Shown piece by piece: positions 7,926 through 16,483 of a stretch of 64,000 nt of DNA; position 1 is the first letter of the stretch, and each line of letters opens with the position of its first letter. This DNA is from Nocardia sp. NBC_01503 (GTDB lineage Bacteria > Actinomycetota > Actinomycetes > Mycobacteriales > Mycobacteriaceae), in contig NZ_CP109596.1 in NCBI RefSeq assembly GCF_036327755.1, positions 7,936,001 to 8,000,000 on the forward strand, given 5' to 3'. The translations under genes and the position numbers were made by a program. The notes below the pieces were generated by a model. The model was not told where the DNA came from and did no database searches. It worked only from the letters and a program-made list of their open reading frames with translations.

Positions 7926-10289
7926 TTGCCCGACCTCACCGAGGAGCGTTCTGTGTCCGCGTCCACCTCCGATGCCAAGAGCACGGCGGATCTGGAGCGC
8001 GAACAGCAGCACCTCACCCTGCTGTACGAGCGGCTCGACGGAATGCGCGAATACGCGCAGCGACGGCTGCGCACTGTTCTGCTGGAGACCGGCGGGACGC
8101 CGCAGGCCCGCAGTGAACGCGAATCGTTCACCCAGCTCTACTCCGAAGACCTATCCAAATACGATGCCGCCGAACACGGATTGTGCTTCGGCCGAATCGA
8201 TCTCGCGCCCGAGGCCGAGGACGGCGGCGGCGCGAACGGCAGCGCCGCCAATGGGAACGGTTCCGGCGGCGAGGCCGAGAAGCGGTACATCGGCCGTATC
8301 GGCATCCTCGACGAGACCGCCGATTACGAGACGCTGCTGCTGGATTGGCGCGCGCCCATGGCGCGGCCGTTCTACCTCGCCACCACCGCCGCACCGGACG
8401 GCGTCACCCGGCGGCGGCATATCCGCACCCGTAATCGCAAGGTCACCTCGGTCAATGACGAGTACCTCGATCTGGAGACCGCGCGGCGCGACGGCGTCAT
8501 CAACGACGACGGCGGCGTGGGCAGTGAGAGCGCGCTGCTGGCGGCGCTGAACGCCGCCCGCACCGGGCATATGAACGACATTGTCGAGACCATTCAGAGC
8601 GAGCAGGACGCCATCATTCGCTCCGAGCACAAGAGTGTGCTCGTGGTACAGGGTGGACCGGGTACCGGTAAGACCGCCGTCGCACTGCATCGTGCGGCGT
8701 ATCTGCTGTACACCTACCGCCAGCAGCTGGACAAGGCCGGTGTACTCATCATCGGACCGAACTCCACGTTCCTGGACTACATCGGGCAGGTGCTGCCCTC
8801 GCTCGGTGAGACCGGTGTACTGCTGTCCACCATCGGCGATCTGTATCCGGGAGTGCAGGCCACACTGGAGGATTCGCTGCGCGCCGGCGAGCTCAAGGGC
8901 TCCCTCGATATGCTCGAGGTGCTCAAGAAGGCCGTGCGGGAATGGCAGGAGATCCCGAAGGAGCCGATCCGGCTGCACTTCGACGGGCGCGAACTCACCC
9001 TGGACCGGCGCATTGTCACCAAGGCGCGCGGGCGCGCCCGCTCCTCGCGGCGACCGCACAACCTGGCCCGGCCCATCTTCGCCGCGGGCGTGGTGGACGC
9101 GCTCACCGATCAGCTGGCCGAGATCATCGGCTCGGATCCACTCGGCGGGCGAAACCTGTTGAGCCAGACCGATCTCACCGAGATCCGCGATGAGATGCGC
9201 GCCGACGCCGATATCCAGCGCGCCATCGCCGGATTGTGGCCGCTGCTCACCCCGCAGGACGTCCTGGGCGGGCTGTGGGCCGACCCCAAGCGATTGGCAA
9301 GTGCCGCCGGACATCTCAGCCCGGAGGATCGGGCCGAGTTGCAGCGCACCGACAGCGGTGAATTCAGCGATGCCGACGCACCGCTGCTGGACGAGCTCGC
9401 CGAACTGCTCGGCATCGACGACAGTGAGGAGCGCGAACGCTCACGCCGCCGCTGGCGTGCCCAGCTCGCCGAGGCGCAGGACGCCCTCGACATTCTGACC
9501 GGTTCCGCGCCACAGGATCTCGAGGACGAACTCGATCCCGAACTGCTCATGGCGTACGACCTCATCGACGCCAGTCAGCTCGCCGAACGTCAGCAGGTGC
9601 GCGCCAGCCAGACCACCGCCGAACGCGCCGCCGGCGATCGCACCTGGACCTACGGGCATGTGATCGTCGATGAGGCTCAGGAGCTTTCGGAGATGGCGTG
9701 GCGAATGGTCATGCGGCGCATCCCGAATCGGTGGATCACCGCGGTCGGGGATGTGGCGCAGACCGGTGATCCGGCCGGGGCCTCCTCCTGGCAGCAGGTG
9801 CTGGAACCGTATGTGGCCAAACGGTGGAAGCTCACCGAGCTGACGGTCAACTACCGCACACCCGCCGAGATCATGGCGGTCGCCGCCGATGTGCTCGCCG
9901 AGATCGATCCGGGCGCGGCCATCCCGCGCTCGGTGCGCGATTCGGGCTTCGCGCCCACCTCGAACCGGGTCACCGCCGGTGAGTTGGCCGATGAGGTCGC
10001 CCGCCTGGTGGCCGCCGAAGCCGAGCATCCGGGCACCACCGCGGTCATCGTGCCGCACGATCTGGCCGCGAAACTCGCCCACCTGAGCGTGGATTCGGCG
10101 CGCGTACTCACCGTGCACGAGGTCAAGGGCCTGGAGTTCGACGCCGTCATCCTGGTCGAGCCCCACGACATCCTCGCCGAATCCCCGCGCGGTATGAACG
10201 ACCTCTACGTCGCCCTGACCCGCGCCACCCAGCGCCTGGCGGTGGTGCACACCGAGGACCTACCCGCCGTCCTGCAGCGGTTGGAGTGA
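7926..10289 (+). CDS. HelD-like RNA polymerase-recycling ATPase (UvrD/Rep superfamily)
   Basis: This 787-residue superfamily-1 ATPase matches actinobacterial HelD, which removes stalled RNA polymerase from DNA; some members (HelR) protect against rifamycins. Visible motifs are an N-terminal coiled-coil segment (residues 10-60), Walker A VVQGGPGTGKTAVALHRAAY (about 240), motif II VIVDEAQELS, motif III GDVAQTGDPAG, motif IV LTVNYRTPAEI, motif V VHEVKGLEFDAVI and motif VI YVALTRATQRL. Two starts fit: TTG 7926 (AAGGAG 7 nt upstream) and GTG 7953 (GAGGAG 6 nt upstream). No rifamycin-associated element was seen upstream, so rifamycin induction is not supported. Three hairpins follow the gene. Confidence 0.9.
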   Translation: MPDLTEERSVSASTSDAKSTADLEREQQHLTLLYERLDGMREYAQRRLRTVLLETGGTPQARSERESFTQLYSEDLSKYDAAEHGLCFGRIDLAPEAEDGGGANGSAANGNGSGGEAEKRYIGRIGILDETADYETLLLDWRAPMARPFYLATTAAPDGVTRRRHIRTRNRKVTSVNDEYLDLETARRDGVINDDGGVGSESALLAALNAARTGHMNDIVETIQSEQDAIIRSEHKSVLVVQGGPGTGKTAVALHRAAYLLYTYRQQLDKAGVLIIGPNSTFLDYIGQVLPSLGETGVLLSTIGDLYPGVQATLEDSLRAGELKGSLDMLEVLKKAVREWQEIPKEPIRLHFDGRELTLDRRIVTKARGRARSSRRPHNLARPIFAAGVVDALTDQLAEIIGSDPLGGRNLLSQTDLTEIRDEMRADADIQRAIAGLWPLLTPQDVLGGLWADPKRLASAAGHLSPEDRAELQRTDSGEFSDADAPLLDELAELLGIDDSEERERSRRRWRAQLAEAQDALDILTGSAPQDLEDELDPELLMAYDLIDASQLAERQQVRASQTTAERAAGDRTWTYGHVIVDEAQELSEMAWRMVMRRIPNRWITAVGDVAQTGDPAGASSWQQVLEPYVAKRWKLTELTVNYRTPAEIMAVAADVLAEIDPGAAIPRSVRDSGFAPTSNRVTAGELADEVARLVAAEAEHPGTTAVIVPHDLAAKLAHLSVDSARVLTVHEVKGLEFDAVILVEPHDILAESPRGMNDLYVALTRATQRLAVVHTEDLPAVLQRLE

Positions 10290-10294
10290 AGTGA

Positions 10295-10320
10295 GGTGTG
10301 GGGGTTGACGCCCCCACACC
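10295..10320 (+). terminator. Hairpin after helD-like gene
   Basis: A perfect 10-bp GC-rich stem (GGTGTGGGGG with CCCCCACACC) around a 6-nt loop begins 6 nt after the helD-like stop codon. There is no T-tract, which is usual for actinobacterial terminators. Confidence 0.7.
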
Positions 10321-10380
10321 CCCGCAAAGCCCAGCGGGCCCCGCCCGCACAAAGCGAAGCGGCCGCGCTCGCGCAAAAGT

Positions 10381-10414
10381 GAAGTGGCCGCACCCAACTG
10401 GGCACGGCCACTTC
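10381..10414. terminator. Second hairpin between helD-like and usp
   Basis: GAAGTGGCCG pairs perfectly with CGGCCACTTC around a loop that itself holds CCC/GGG. It lies between two convergent genes and could stop transcription in either direction. Confidence 0.6.
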
Positions 10415-10424
10415 TCGGTGGGGA

Positions 10425-10444
10425 TGTGGGGGCTTGCCCCCACA
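10425..10444 (-). terminator. Third hairpin, just after usp stop
   Basis: TGTGGGGGC and GCCCCCACA form a perfect 9-bp stem with a 2-nt loop, 14 nt beyond the usp stop on the minus strand. Its sequence resembles the first hairpin, so the gap carries three stacked stem-loops. Confidence 0.6.
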
Positions 10445-10458
10445 AATCTCCTTACCTC

Positions 10459-10911
10459 TTACCGCACGGTGTGCACGATCAGCACATCGCTGCGGGACTT
10501 GCGGGCGACGTCCGAGGGGACGGAGCCGAGCAGGCGACCCGCGAGGGTGTTGAGCCCGCGGTTGCCGACGACGAGCAGATCGGCGTCGACCTCCTTGAGC
10601 AGGGCGAGCAGGGATTCGACGGGCTCACCGACAACGGCCTTCTCGACCACATTGACGGCTCCGGCGGCGGCGGCCTTGTCACGGGCGACGCGCAGGATCT
10701 CACTGGTGGGCGCGGAGCCGCGCACCTGGTAGGCCTCGTCCTTGAGCACATCGGCGGCGGCGGCCACATCGCGGTCGTCGGTCGGGTAGTACGCGCAGGC
10801 GATGTACAGGGTCGCCCCCTCGGCACCTGCCAGAGCAGCGGCCCGCTCAACGGCTACATACGACGAGTCCGAGCCATCGGTACCGACGACAATCGTCCGG
10901 TAGGCGGTCAT
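10459..10911 (-). CDS. Universal stress protein, Rv1636-like
   Basis: This 150-residue UspA-fold protein sits between uvrA and uvrB, where M. tuberculosis has Rv1636, a nucleotide/cAMP-binding universal stress protein. It has YRTIVVGTDGSDSSYVAVER at the N-terminus and the ATP-binding motif GNRGLNTLAGRLLGSVPSDV (G-X2-G-X9-G-S) near the C-terminus, so nucleotide binding is predicted. ATG 10911 is preceded by GGAGGAGAG; the frame extends six codons further to an alternative start. Cytoplasmic, with no signal peptide. Its stress role is known for the family, not shown here. Confidence 0.92.
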   Translation of the reverse strand: MTAYRTIVVGTDGSDSSYVAVERAAALAGAEGATLYIACAYYPTDDRDVAAAADVLKDEAYQVRGSAPTSEILRVARDKAAAAGAVNVVEKAVVGEPVESLLALLKEVDADLLVVGNRGLNTLAGRLLGSVPSDVARKSRSDVLIVHTVR

Positions 10912-11195
10912 TCTCTCCTCCAAGTACAAGGGTCGGGGCCGCAGCGTCCACTGTCGTGGTTACCGCCGCGGCAACTCCGCCTGACAATAGCGGCATAACA
11001 GGCGGAAATTTTCGATATCGCAACACATCACACTCACGCGCCGTGTCGGCCGAAGCACACATTCTGTGACGTGGCCGGATACAACCCTGGCTACCAGCGA
11101 ATTCCCGGATGGTTGTGATACTTCCCAGAATTCGCCAACACTATTGTGCGCCTGGGACTTTCGTCACAGAAGGGGTTTTCCCGGGGATACCGGGC
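10912..11195. other. Intergenic region upstream of usp, no gene seen
   Basis: About 280 bp that must contain the usp promoter. No convincing reading frame, DosR box or riboswitch was seen. It contains two short near-repeats around GAATTC (near 11098 and 11128). Confidence 0.4.
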
Positions 11196-11230
11196 GACCC
11201 ATCCGGTGCGAGGCGCGCACCGGATGGGTC
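11196..11230 (-). terminator. 15-bp perfect hairpin
   Basis: GACCCATCCGGTGCG and its exact complement flank a 5-nt loop. It starts 14 nt beyond the stop codon of the 18-codon frame at 11245-11301 and would terminate a doxX-to-small-ORF transcript. There is no T-run. Confidence 0.65.
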
Positions 11231-11244
11231 GTGAAACCGCTACC

Positions 11245-11301
11245 TCACAGCGAGCGATAGTCGGCCCAGATCCAGCCGAGAATCACACTGAGGATGGTCA
11301 T
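11245..11301 (-). CDS. Possible 18-residue hydrophobic micropeptide
   Basis: The frame encodes MTILSVILGWIWADYRSL. It has a strong ribosome site (AGGAG, 5-nt spacing, ATG 11301), lies 60 bp downstream of doxX on the same strand and is followed by a 15-bp hairpin. The first 12 residues form a short hydrophobic helix, so membrane association is plausible. I do not recognise a family. It could also be a chance frame in the doxX 3' region. Confidence 0.4.
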   Translation of the reverse strand: MTILSVILGWIWADYRSL

Positions 11302-11361
11302 CCTCACTCCTGTCGCTACGGCCGATCGATGACGCGCAATAGTAGCGCGCCCGGCCCATGC

Positions 11362-11778
11362 TCAGAGGCTGAAAAGTGGCCCGGTCAGCGTCAATCCGAG
11401 GTCGTGGCCGACATAGGCGAAGAAGGCGAAGAGCATGAGCGCCGCACCCGCCAGCGACAGATCCTTATTGAACGAGATCATCTCGGTCTGCTTGGTCTGC
11501 GGATCGGCTTCCTTCCAGAACGCGTGCATGAGGAACGCGGTCGGGAGCAGGAAGATGAACAGCAGTAGTGCGCCGAGATCGGCCCAGATACCGAGCAGCA
11601 CGCTCAGGCCGCCGAGCACCAGCAGTACCCCGGAGCCCATGACCGAGAGTTTGGCCGCCGGAACACCTTTGAATTGCGCGTACTGCGCCATTGCGTCGGC
11701 CTGGGTGAGATGCCCGACGCCGGAGGAGAGAAACAGCAGGACGAAGAGAATACGTCCGATCAGAACCAGCACATCCAT
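11362..11778 (-). CDS. DoxX-family membrane protein
   Basis: This 138-residue protein has four predicted membrane helices (about residues 3-20, 45-65, 68-88 and 107-128) and the DoxX-family start DVLVLIGRILFVLLFLSSGVGHL. DoxX proteins are small quinone-associated or redox-stress membrane proteins; the exact function is unknown. ATG 11778 has AAGGAG 6 nt upstream; 18 further upstream codons are unlikely to be translated. It is followed by the small frame at 11245-11301 and a terminator-like hairpin. The next gene upstream is an AraC regulator on the same strand. Confidence 0.85.
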   Translation of the reverse strand: MDVLVLIGRILFVLLFLSSGVGHLTQADAMAQYAQFKGVPAAKLSVMGSGVLLVLGGLSVLLGIWADLGALLLFIFLLPTAFLMHAFWKEADPQTKQTEMISFNKDLSLAGAALMLFAFFAYVGHDLGLTLTGPLFSL

Positions 11779-11871
11779 GGCCCGCTCCTTGGTCGATTGC
11801 TGTGATCGCCATGTTGGTGACATGGCAACCAACTAGCTGTGGGAGAAGCATATTCCCGTGCTCAGTGCTGT

Positions 11872-12735
11872 TCAGGACATTAGCGAGGTTCGGGCGTATT
11901 CCAGTGGAGGCATTCCGATCTCCGCCGCGAACTCGCGGGAGAAGTGCGCCTGATCGAAGTAACCGAGGTCCAGCGCGAGCGCGGCCAGATCCGAGGCGCG
12001 GCCCTGGGCGAGCAGATGCGCGCCATCCTGGAGGCGGAAGCGGCGCAGCACCCATTTCGGGCCGACCCCGACATAGCGGCGGAACAGGCGCTGCAGGGTG
12101 CGGACCGGGATGTCGAAGCGTTCGGTGACCTGATCGACCCGGGTCAACTCACGCTCACGCTCCATGGCATCGATGATGCGCAGCACCAGGTGATAGGAGG
12201 TGTCATCGGCCACGGCGCGGCGGGCGATGGCGTCGATGAGGAAGTCCTCCACCAGGATTCGGCGCTGCTCCAACTCCGGGGTGTCGAGGACCTTCTCGGC
12301 CAGCCCCTGCGCCTCCGGCAGCACCTCGGTGAGCGGGAGCGCGGTATCGCGCAGTGCGCCCACATCCATACCGGTGAAGGCGCCGAAGCCGCCGGAGCGG
12401 AATTTCACCCCGAATGTCTCACCGACCCCGGCCAATTCGCGCACGTACTTGGCGGTCCAGACACCGGTGACGAAACCACCGCGACGACCCGACTCGTTCT
12501 CGAAGGTCATATTCACCACCGGGAAGCCCAGCACCTCGGCCGAGTACGGCGGCAGGCCGCGGCGATCCCAGTGCACGGACCAGTAGAACTCGACATAGCG
12601 GGCGACCGGCTCCCCCGCCGGCAACCGGCTGTGATTGCTGGCCGCCTGTTGTTCGCGCGGGCGCAGAATGCCCTTCGCGGTCTCGGGCGGCGGCACCGGG
12701 CGGCGCGGAAACGTCGGTGGATTATCGCTGGTCAT
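11872..12735 (-). CDS. AraC-family transcriptional regulator
   Basis: This 287-residue regulator has an N-terminal sensor region of the DUF6597 type (about residues 45-170, with RYVEFYWSVHWDRRG) and a C-terminal AraC double helix-turn-helix (about 195-280). The second helix pair reads ASDLAALALDLGYFDQAHFSREF, a well-conserved AraC signature. It diverges from a VOC-family gene with about 55 bp between starts, which makes that gene a likely target, and lies upstream of doxX on the same strand. The ligand is unknown. Confidence 0.88.
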   Translation of the reverse strand: MTSDNPPTFPRRPVPPPETAKGILRPREQQAASNHSRLPAGEPVARYVEFYWSVHWDRRGLPPYSAEVLGFPVVNMTFENESGRRGGFVTGVWTAKYVRELAGVGETFGVKFRSGGFGAFTGMDVGALRDTALPLTEVLPEAQGLAEKVLDTPELEQRRILVEDFLIDAIARRAVADDTSYHLVLRIIDAMERERELTRVDQVTERFDIPVRTLQRLFRRYVGVGPKWVLRRFRLQDGAHLLAQGRASDLAALALDLGYFDQAHFSREFAAEIGMPPLEYARTSLMS

Positions 12736-12790
12736 GAAGGTGTCGCTTTCTTACAAGATCCACGGCGGCCGGGCGAGCAGAGTGGTGGCC

Positions 12791-13261
12791 ATGAGCGAGA
12801 AAGTGCATCCCATTCCGGAGAACTACCACTCCATCACCTGTTTCATGGCCGTCCCGGACGGCGTCAAGGCCATCGATTTCTACACCGAGGTGTTCGGCGC
12901 GAAGGTGCTGAGCCGCAATGACCTTCCCGACGGCCAGCCCGCCCACGCCGAACTCCTGATCGGCGATTCCACCATTCAGATCGGCATGCCGATACCCGAT
13001 AACGGCCTGGTCGCACCGAATGGCGAGACGCTCAACACCAGCATCGTGCACTACTGCCCCGATGTGGACGCGGTCATCGAGCGCGGTCGCGCGGTCGGCG
13101 CCCGTATTGCCGACGAACCGGCGACCTTCGTCACCGGTGACCGCTACGCCGTGCTGTACGACCCCTTCGGTTACCGCTGGGTCTGCATGACCCGGGTCGA
13201 GGACGTCTCCCGTGAAGAGGCCGAGCGCCGCGTCAACGAGTGGATGGCACAGCAGGGCTGA
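12791..13261 (+). CDS. VOC-superfamily (glyoxalase/PhnB-like) protein
   Basis: This 156-residue protein has two beta-alpha-beta-beta-beta repeats of the vicinal oxygen chelate fold. ITCFMAVPDGVKAIDFYTEV opens the first repeat and YAVLYDPFGYRWVCMTRVED closes the second, as in the PhnB/COG2764 subfamily. ATG 12791 fits that family start; the open frame extends upstream, but this would overlap the divergent AraC gene. Substrate unknown; metal-dependent isomerase, dioxygenase or antibiotic-binding roles are all possible. It is convergent with uvrB across a 13-bp hairpin. Confidence 0.8.
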   Translation: MSEKVHPIPENYHSITCFMAVPDGVKAIDFYTEVFGAKVLSRNDLPDGQPAHAELLIGDSTIQIGMPIPDNGLVAPNGETLNTSIVHYCPDVDAVIERGRAVGARIADEPATFVTGDRYAVLYDPFGYRWVCMTRVEDVSREEAERRVNEWMAQQG

Positions 13262-13269
13262 GCTATTCG

Positions 13270-13306
13270 CGCTTCCCGGACCTCCGCATCGGCGGTCCGG
13301 GAAGCG
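13270..13306. terminator. Bidirectional terminator between VOC gene and uvrB
   Basis: A perfect 13-bp inverted repeat (CGCTTCCCGGACC and complement) with an 11-nt loop begins 9 nt after the VOC stop and ends 28 nt before the uvrB stop. Confidence 0.75.
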
Positions 13307-13334
13307 GCGATCGGTCGTCGTCAGCACCCGATTC

Positions 13335-15500
13335 TCACTGCAATCCGGCGGCGTCCATACCCCGCAGTTCCTTCTTGAGATCGGCGATCTCGTCACGGAG
13401 GCGACCGGCCAGCTCGAACTGGAGCTCGCGGGCGGCATTCATCATCTGCGCGGTCATATCCTTGACCAGGTCCGCGAGTTCGGCCCGCGGCATGGACTTG
13501 ATATCGCGGCCCTCGTAGACGCCCGCCGAGACGGCGCGACCGGGTTCACCCTGAGCTCGGCGGCCACGGCTGGCATTGCGACCCGAACCGCCGACCTCGA
13601 CCTCGGTCTCCTCGGCCTCGCGGTAGACGGTGTCGAGAATGTCATTGATCTTCTTGCGCAAAGGTTTCGGATCGATTCCGCGCTCTTCGTTGTAGGCGAT
13701 CTGTTTGGCGCGGCGGCGCTCGGTCTCACTGATGGCGTGCGCCATGGAGTCGGTGATCTTGTCCGCGTACATATGCACCTCACCCGAGACATTTCGGGCC
13801 GCGCGGCCGATGGTCTGAATGAGGCTGGTGCCGCTGCGCAGGAAGCCCTCCTTATCGGCATCGAGGATGGCGACCAAGGAGACCTCGGGCAGGTCGAGAC
13901 CCTCACGCAGCAGGTTGATGCCGACCAAAACGTCGTACTCGCCCAGGCGCAGCTGACGCAGCAGCTCCACGCGGCGCAGCGTGTCGATCTCCGAGTGCAG
14001 GTACCGCACCCGAATACCGAGGCCGAGCAGATAATCGGTGAGATCCTCGGACATCTTCTTGGTGAGCGTGGTTACCAGCACCCGCTCATCGCGTTCGGTG
14101 CGCAGCCGGATCTCACCGACCAGATCGTCGATCTGTCCCTTGGTCGGCTTCACCACCACATGCGGATCGACCAGACCGGTCGGGCGAATGACCTGTTCGA
14201 CGAATTCACCACCGGTCTGACCCAATTCGTACTTGCCCGGGGTAGCCGACAGGTACACCGTCTGCCCGATGCGGTCGGCGAACTCCTCCCAGGTGAGCGG
14301 GCGATTGTCCACCGCGGAGGGCAATCGGAAACCGAACTCCACCAGATTCCGCTTACGGGACATATCGCCCTCGTACATGCTGCCGATCTGCGGCACGGTC
14401 ACATGCGATTCGTCGATCACGAGCAGGAAATCGTCTGGGAAGTAATCGATGAGGGTCGCGGGCGCGGTACCCGCACCGCGACCGTCGATATGGCGGGAAT
14501 AGTTCTCGATACCCGAGCAGAAGCCGACCTGCCGAATCATTTCCAGATCGTATTGGGTACGCATACGCAAACGCTGCGCCTCGAGCAGTTTCCCCTGCTT
14601 CTCCAATTCCGCCAGGCGCGTTTCGAGTTCGGCCTCGATATCGCGGACCGCGCGCTCCATTCGTTCCGGGCCCGCCACGTAGTGGGTGGCCGGGAAAATG
14701 CGGACCATATCCACCTGCCGCACCACATCACCGGTGAGCGGATGCAGATAATAGAGCGCCTCGATCTCATCACCGAAGAATTCGATGCGAATCGCCAATT
14801 CCTCATACGAGGGAATGATTTCGACGGTGTCACCGCGCACCCGGAAACTGCCGCGGGTGAACGACATGTCATTGCGCGTGTACTGCACATCGACCAGCAG
14901 CCGCAGCAGTTTGTCCCGCTCCACCTCATGCCCGACCTCGAGCATGACCGAGCGATCCAGATAGGACTGCGGGGTACCGAGACCGTAGATGCACGATACC
15001 GACGCCACCACCACGACATCGCGCCGCGAGAGCAGGCTGGAGGTGGCCGAATGCCGCAGCCGCTCCACATCGTCGTTGATCGAGCTGTCCTTCTCGATAT
15101 AGGTATCGGTCTGCGCGATATACGCCTCGGGCTGGTAGTAGTCGTAGTACGAGACGAAGTACTCGACGGCATTGTGCGGCAGCATCTCGCGCAGCTCATT
15201 GGCCAGCTGTGCGGCGAGCGTCTTGTTGGGGGCCATGACCAGGGTCGGCCGCTGCAACTTCTCGATGAGCCAGGCCGTGGTGGCCGATTTGCCGGTGCCG
15301 GTGGCGCCGAGCAGCACCACATCGCGCTCACCGGCGTTGATGCGCTTCTCCAGCTCCGCGATGGCGGCGGGCTGGTCACCTGCGGGAACATGCTCGCTGA
15401 CGACCTGGAACTGTCCCTCGACCCGTTCGATATCGCCGATGGGCCGGAAGTCCGAATGCGCCAGCGGCCGATCGTCCGGGATCTCGGTTGCGAATGCCAT
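13335..15500 (-). CDS. uvrB: Excinuclease ABC subunit B, UvrB
   Basis: UvrB is the damage-verifying helicase-like subunit of UvrABC. The 721-residue product has Walker A GATGTGKSATTAWL (about residue 70), the beta-hairpin region YYDYYQPEAYIAQTDTYIEK, motif II VIDESHVTVPQIG, motif VI QTIGRAARN, and a C-terminal UVR coiled-coil motif (about 675-715) that binds UvrC. ATG 15500 was chosen because a TAGGCT -10 element ends 6 nt upstream, which puts transcription start on or next to the ATG (leaderless). A GTG two codons earlier overlaps the gap between -10 and start. The promoter carries a PafBC-type box. Confidence 0.97.
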   Translation of the reverse strand: MAFATEIPDDRPLAHSDFRPIGDIERVEGQFQVVSEHVPAGDQPAAIAELEKRINAGERDVVLLGATGTGKSATTAWLIEKLQRPTLVMAPNKTLAAQLANELREMLPHNAVEYFVSYYDYYQPEAYIAQTDTYIEKDSSINDDVERLRHSATSSLLSRRDVVVVASVSCIYGLGTPQSYLDRSVMLEVGHEVERDKLLRLLVDVQYTRNDMSFTRGSFRVRGDTVEIIPSYEELAIRIEFFGDEIEALYYLHPLTGDVVRQVDMVRIFPATHYVAGPERMERAVRDIEAELETRLAELEKQGKLLEAQRLRMRTQYDLEMIRQVGFCSGIENYSRHIDGRGAGTAPATLIDYFPDDFLLVIDESHVTVPQIGSMYEGDMSRKRNLVEFGFRLPSAVDNRPLTWEEFADRIGQTVYLSATPGKYELGQTGGEFVEQVIRPTGLVDPHVVVKPTKGQIDDLVGEIRLRTERDERVLVTTLTKKMSEDLTDYLLGLGIRVRYLHSEIDTLRRVELLRQLRLGEYDVLVGINLLREGLDLPEVSLVAILDADKEGFLRSGTSLIQTIGRAARNVSGEVHMYADKITDSMAHAISETERRRAKQIAYNEERGIDPKPLRKKINDILDTVYREAEETEVEVGGSGRNASRGRRAQGEPGRAVSAGVYEGRDIKSMPRAELADLVKDMTAQMMNAARELQFELAGRLRDEIADLKKELRGMDAAGLQ

Positions 15501-15506
15501 GTTCAC

Positions 15507-15529
15507 AGCCTAGGACGACCCACCGACAG
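15507..15529 (-). promoter_or_regulatory. PafBC-type DNA-damage promoter of uvrB
   Basis: The minus strand reads CTGTCGGTG, 8 nt, TAGGCT, matching TTGTCRGTG-N8-TANNNT at all but the first base. The -10 element ends 6 nt before ATG 15500, predicting a leaderless uvrB mRNA. Confidence 0.75.
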
Positions 15530-15804
15530 GTTCACGCGGAGCGCGGCCGAGCCGCCGGAGGTGTCCGCCGGGGCACGGGCGCGGCGGGTACTCGGTCCAC
15601 CACGCCGCGCAGCACTCCCCGTGACGCAGGAGCGTTCCACTTTCCCATGCGCCAATTGTCCGAATTATTGTTTCTCCCAAGAAAGTTCAAAGAATTCCCA
15701 TGTGACGAACATCGAATTTCCGCGTGGCACACCGCCATCCGATTCACAGCGTCCAGGTGTAACCTGGGCTGGCGGTTCGGACGAGTCGGAAAAGAGGCAA
15801 GGCC

Positions 15805-16389
15805 ATGACCGGTCTGCATATGCCACAGCGCAATTCCACCAACGGCACTGATCCCAACAGGATCAGTCGTACCGCTCCCCCGGCGACGCCGCATCGCCCC
15901 AGACTCGAGTATTTCAATCTGGCGGACTTGTGCTGGACCGACTATCACGGTTACGTGCACTCGGTGGAGCGGCTACACGCCGAGGCGTGGGGTCTGTACG
16001 TGGAGCGGGTAGTGGACAATCCGCGTTTCCACTACATCGAATCCTGGTTGCTCCCGGAACTTCACCTGCGTGTGACGGTCTACCATCTGCGACCCGGTCA
16101 CGATCGCGGTCAGACCTACTACCTCGATATCGGTGATTACGGTCCGGTCGGGCCGAGGAAGTGGCGCGCCGAGGGGCACTACCTGCACGTGGTGGCCCGC
16201 CCCGGTCAGGTGCCCGAACTCTTGGGCATCGACGAACTGCTGACCGCGCACGCCGCCGGGCACTTCGACACCGTCCGCACGCATCTGGCCATCGAGCGGG
16301 CCGCGGCGGTCGTCGACGGTATCGCCGGATGCGGTCACGATGTGGACCGCTGGCTCGCCACCCACGGTCTCGCGCTGAGCTGGCTGTAA
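15805..16389 (+). CDS. DUF402-family protein (first paralogue)
   Basis: This 194-residue protein has a DUF402 (FomD-like) barrel, with WGLYVERVVDNPRFHYIESW and YYLDIGDYG (about residues 65-115), after a variable 30-residue N-terminus. Some DUF402 proteins hydrolyse nucleoside phosphates, but no activity can be assigned here. The position between uvrB and coaE matches M. tuberculosis Rv1632c. ATG 15805 follows GAGGCAAGG. A paralogue with most of the core conserved lies at 17065-17589, separated by an opposite-strand secreted protein gene. Confidence 0.82.
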   Translation: MTGLHMPQRNSTNGTDPNRISRTAPPATPHRPRLEYFNLADLCWTDYHGYVHSVERLHAEAWGLYVERVVDNPRFHYIESWLLPELHLRVTVYHLRPGHDRGQTYYLDIGDYGPVGPRKWRAEGHYLHVVARPGQVPELLGIDELLTAHAAGHFDTVRTHLAIERAAAVVDGIAGCGHDVDRWLATHGLALSWL

Positions 16390-16416
16390 AGGGCGCTTCG
16401 GCCCGGCTCCGCGCGA

Positions 16417-16457
16417 AAAGCCACCCGGTTCGTATTGTGTTCGGCCCGGGTGGCTTT
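16417..16457. terminator. Terminator hairpin between DUF402 gene and secreted-protein gene
   Basis: AAAGCCACCCGG pairs over 12 bp with CCGGGTGGCTTT around a 17-nt loop, between two convergent genes. Confidence 0.75.
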
Positions 16458-16483
16458 CGCTTGGAGCTGGTTCTCGCGGATGC

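Noticed and set aside
10912..11195. DosR box upstream of usp
   Set aside because: No GGGACT/AGTCCC dyad of acceptable quality was found there.
13212..15851. 879-codon plus-strand frame across uvrB
   Set aside because: Complement of uvrB codons; runs through the uvrB promoter and has no domain features.
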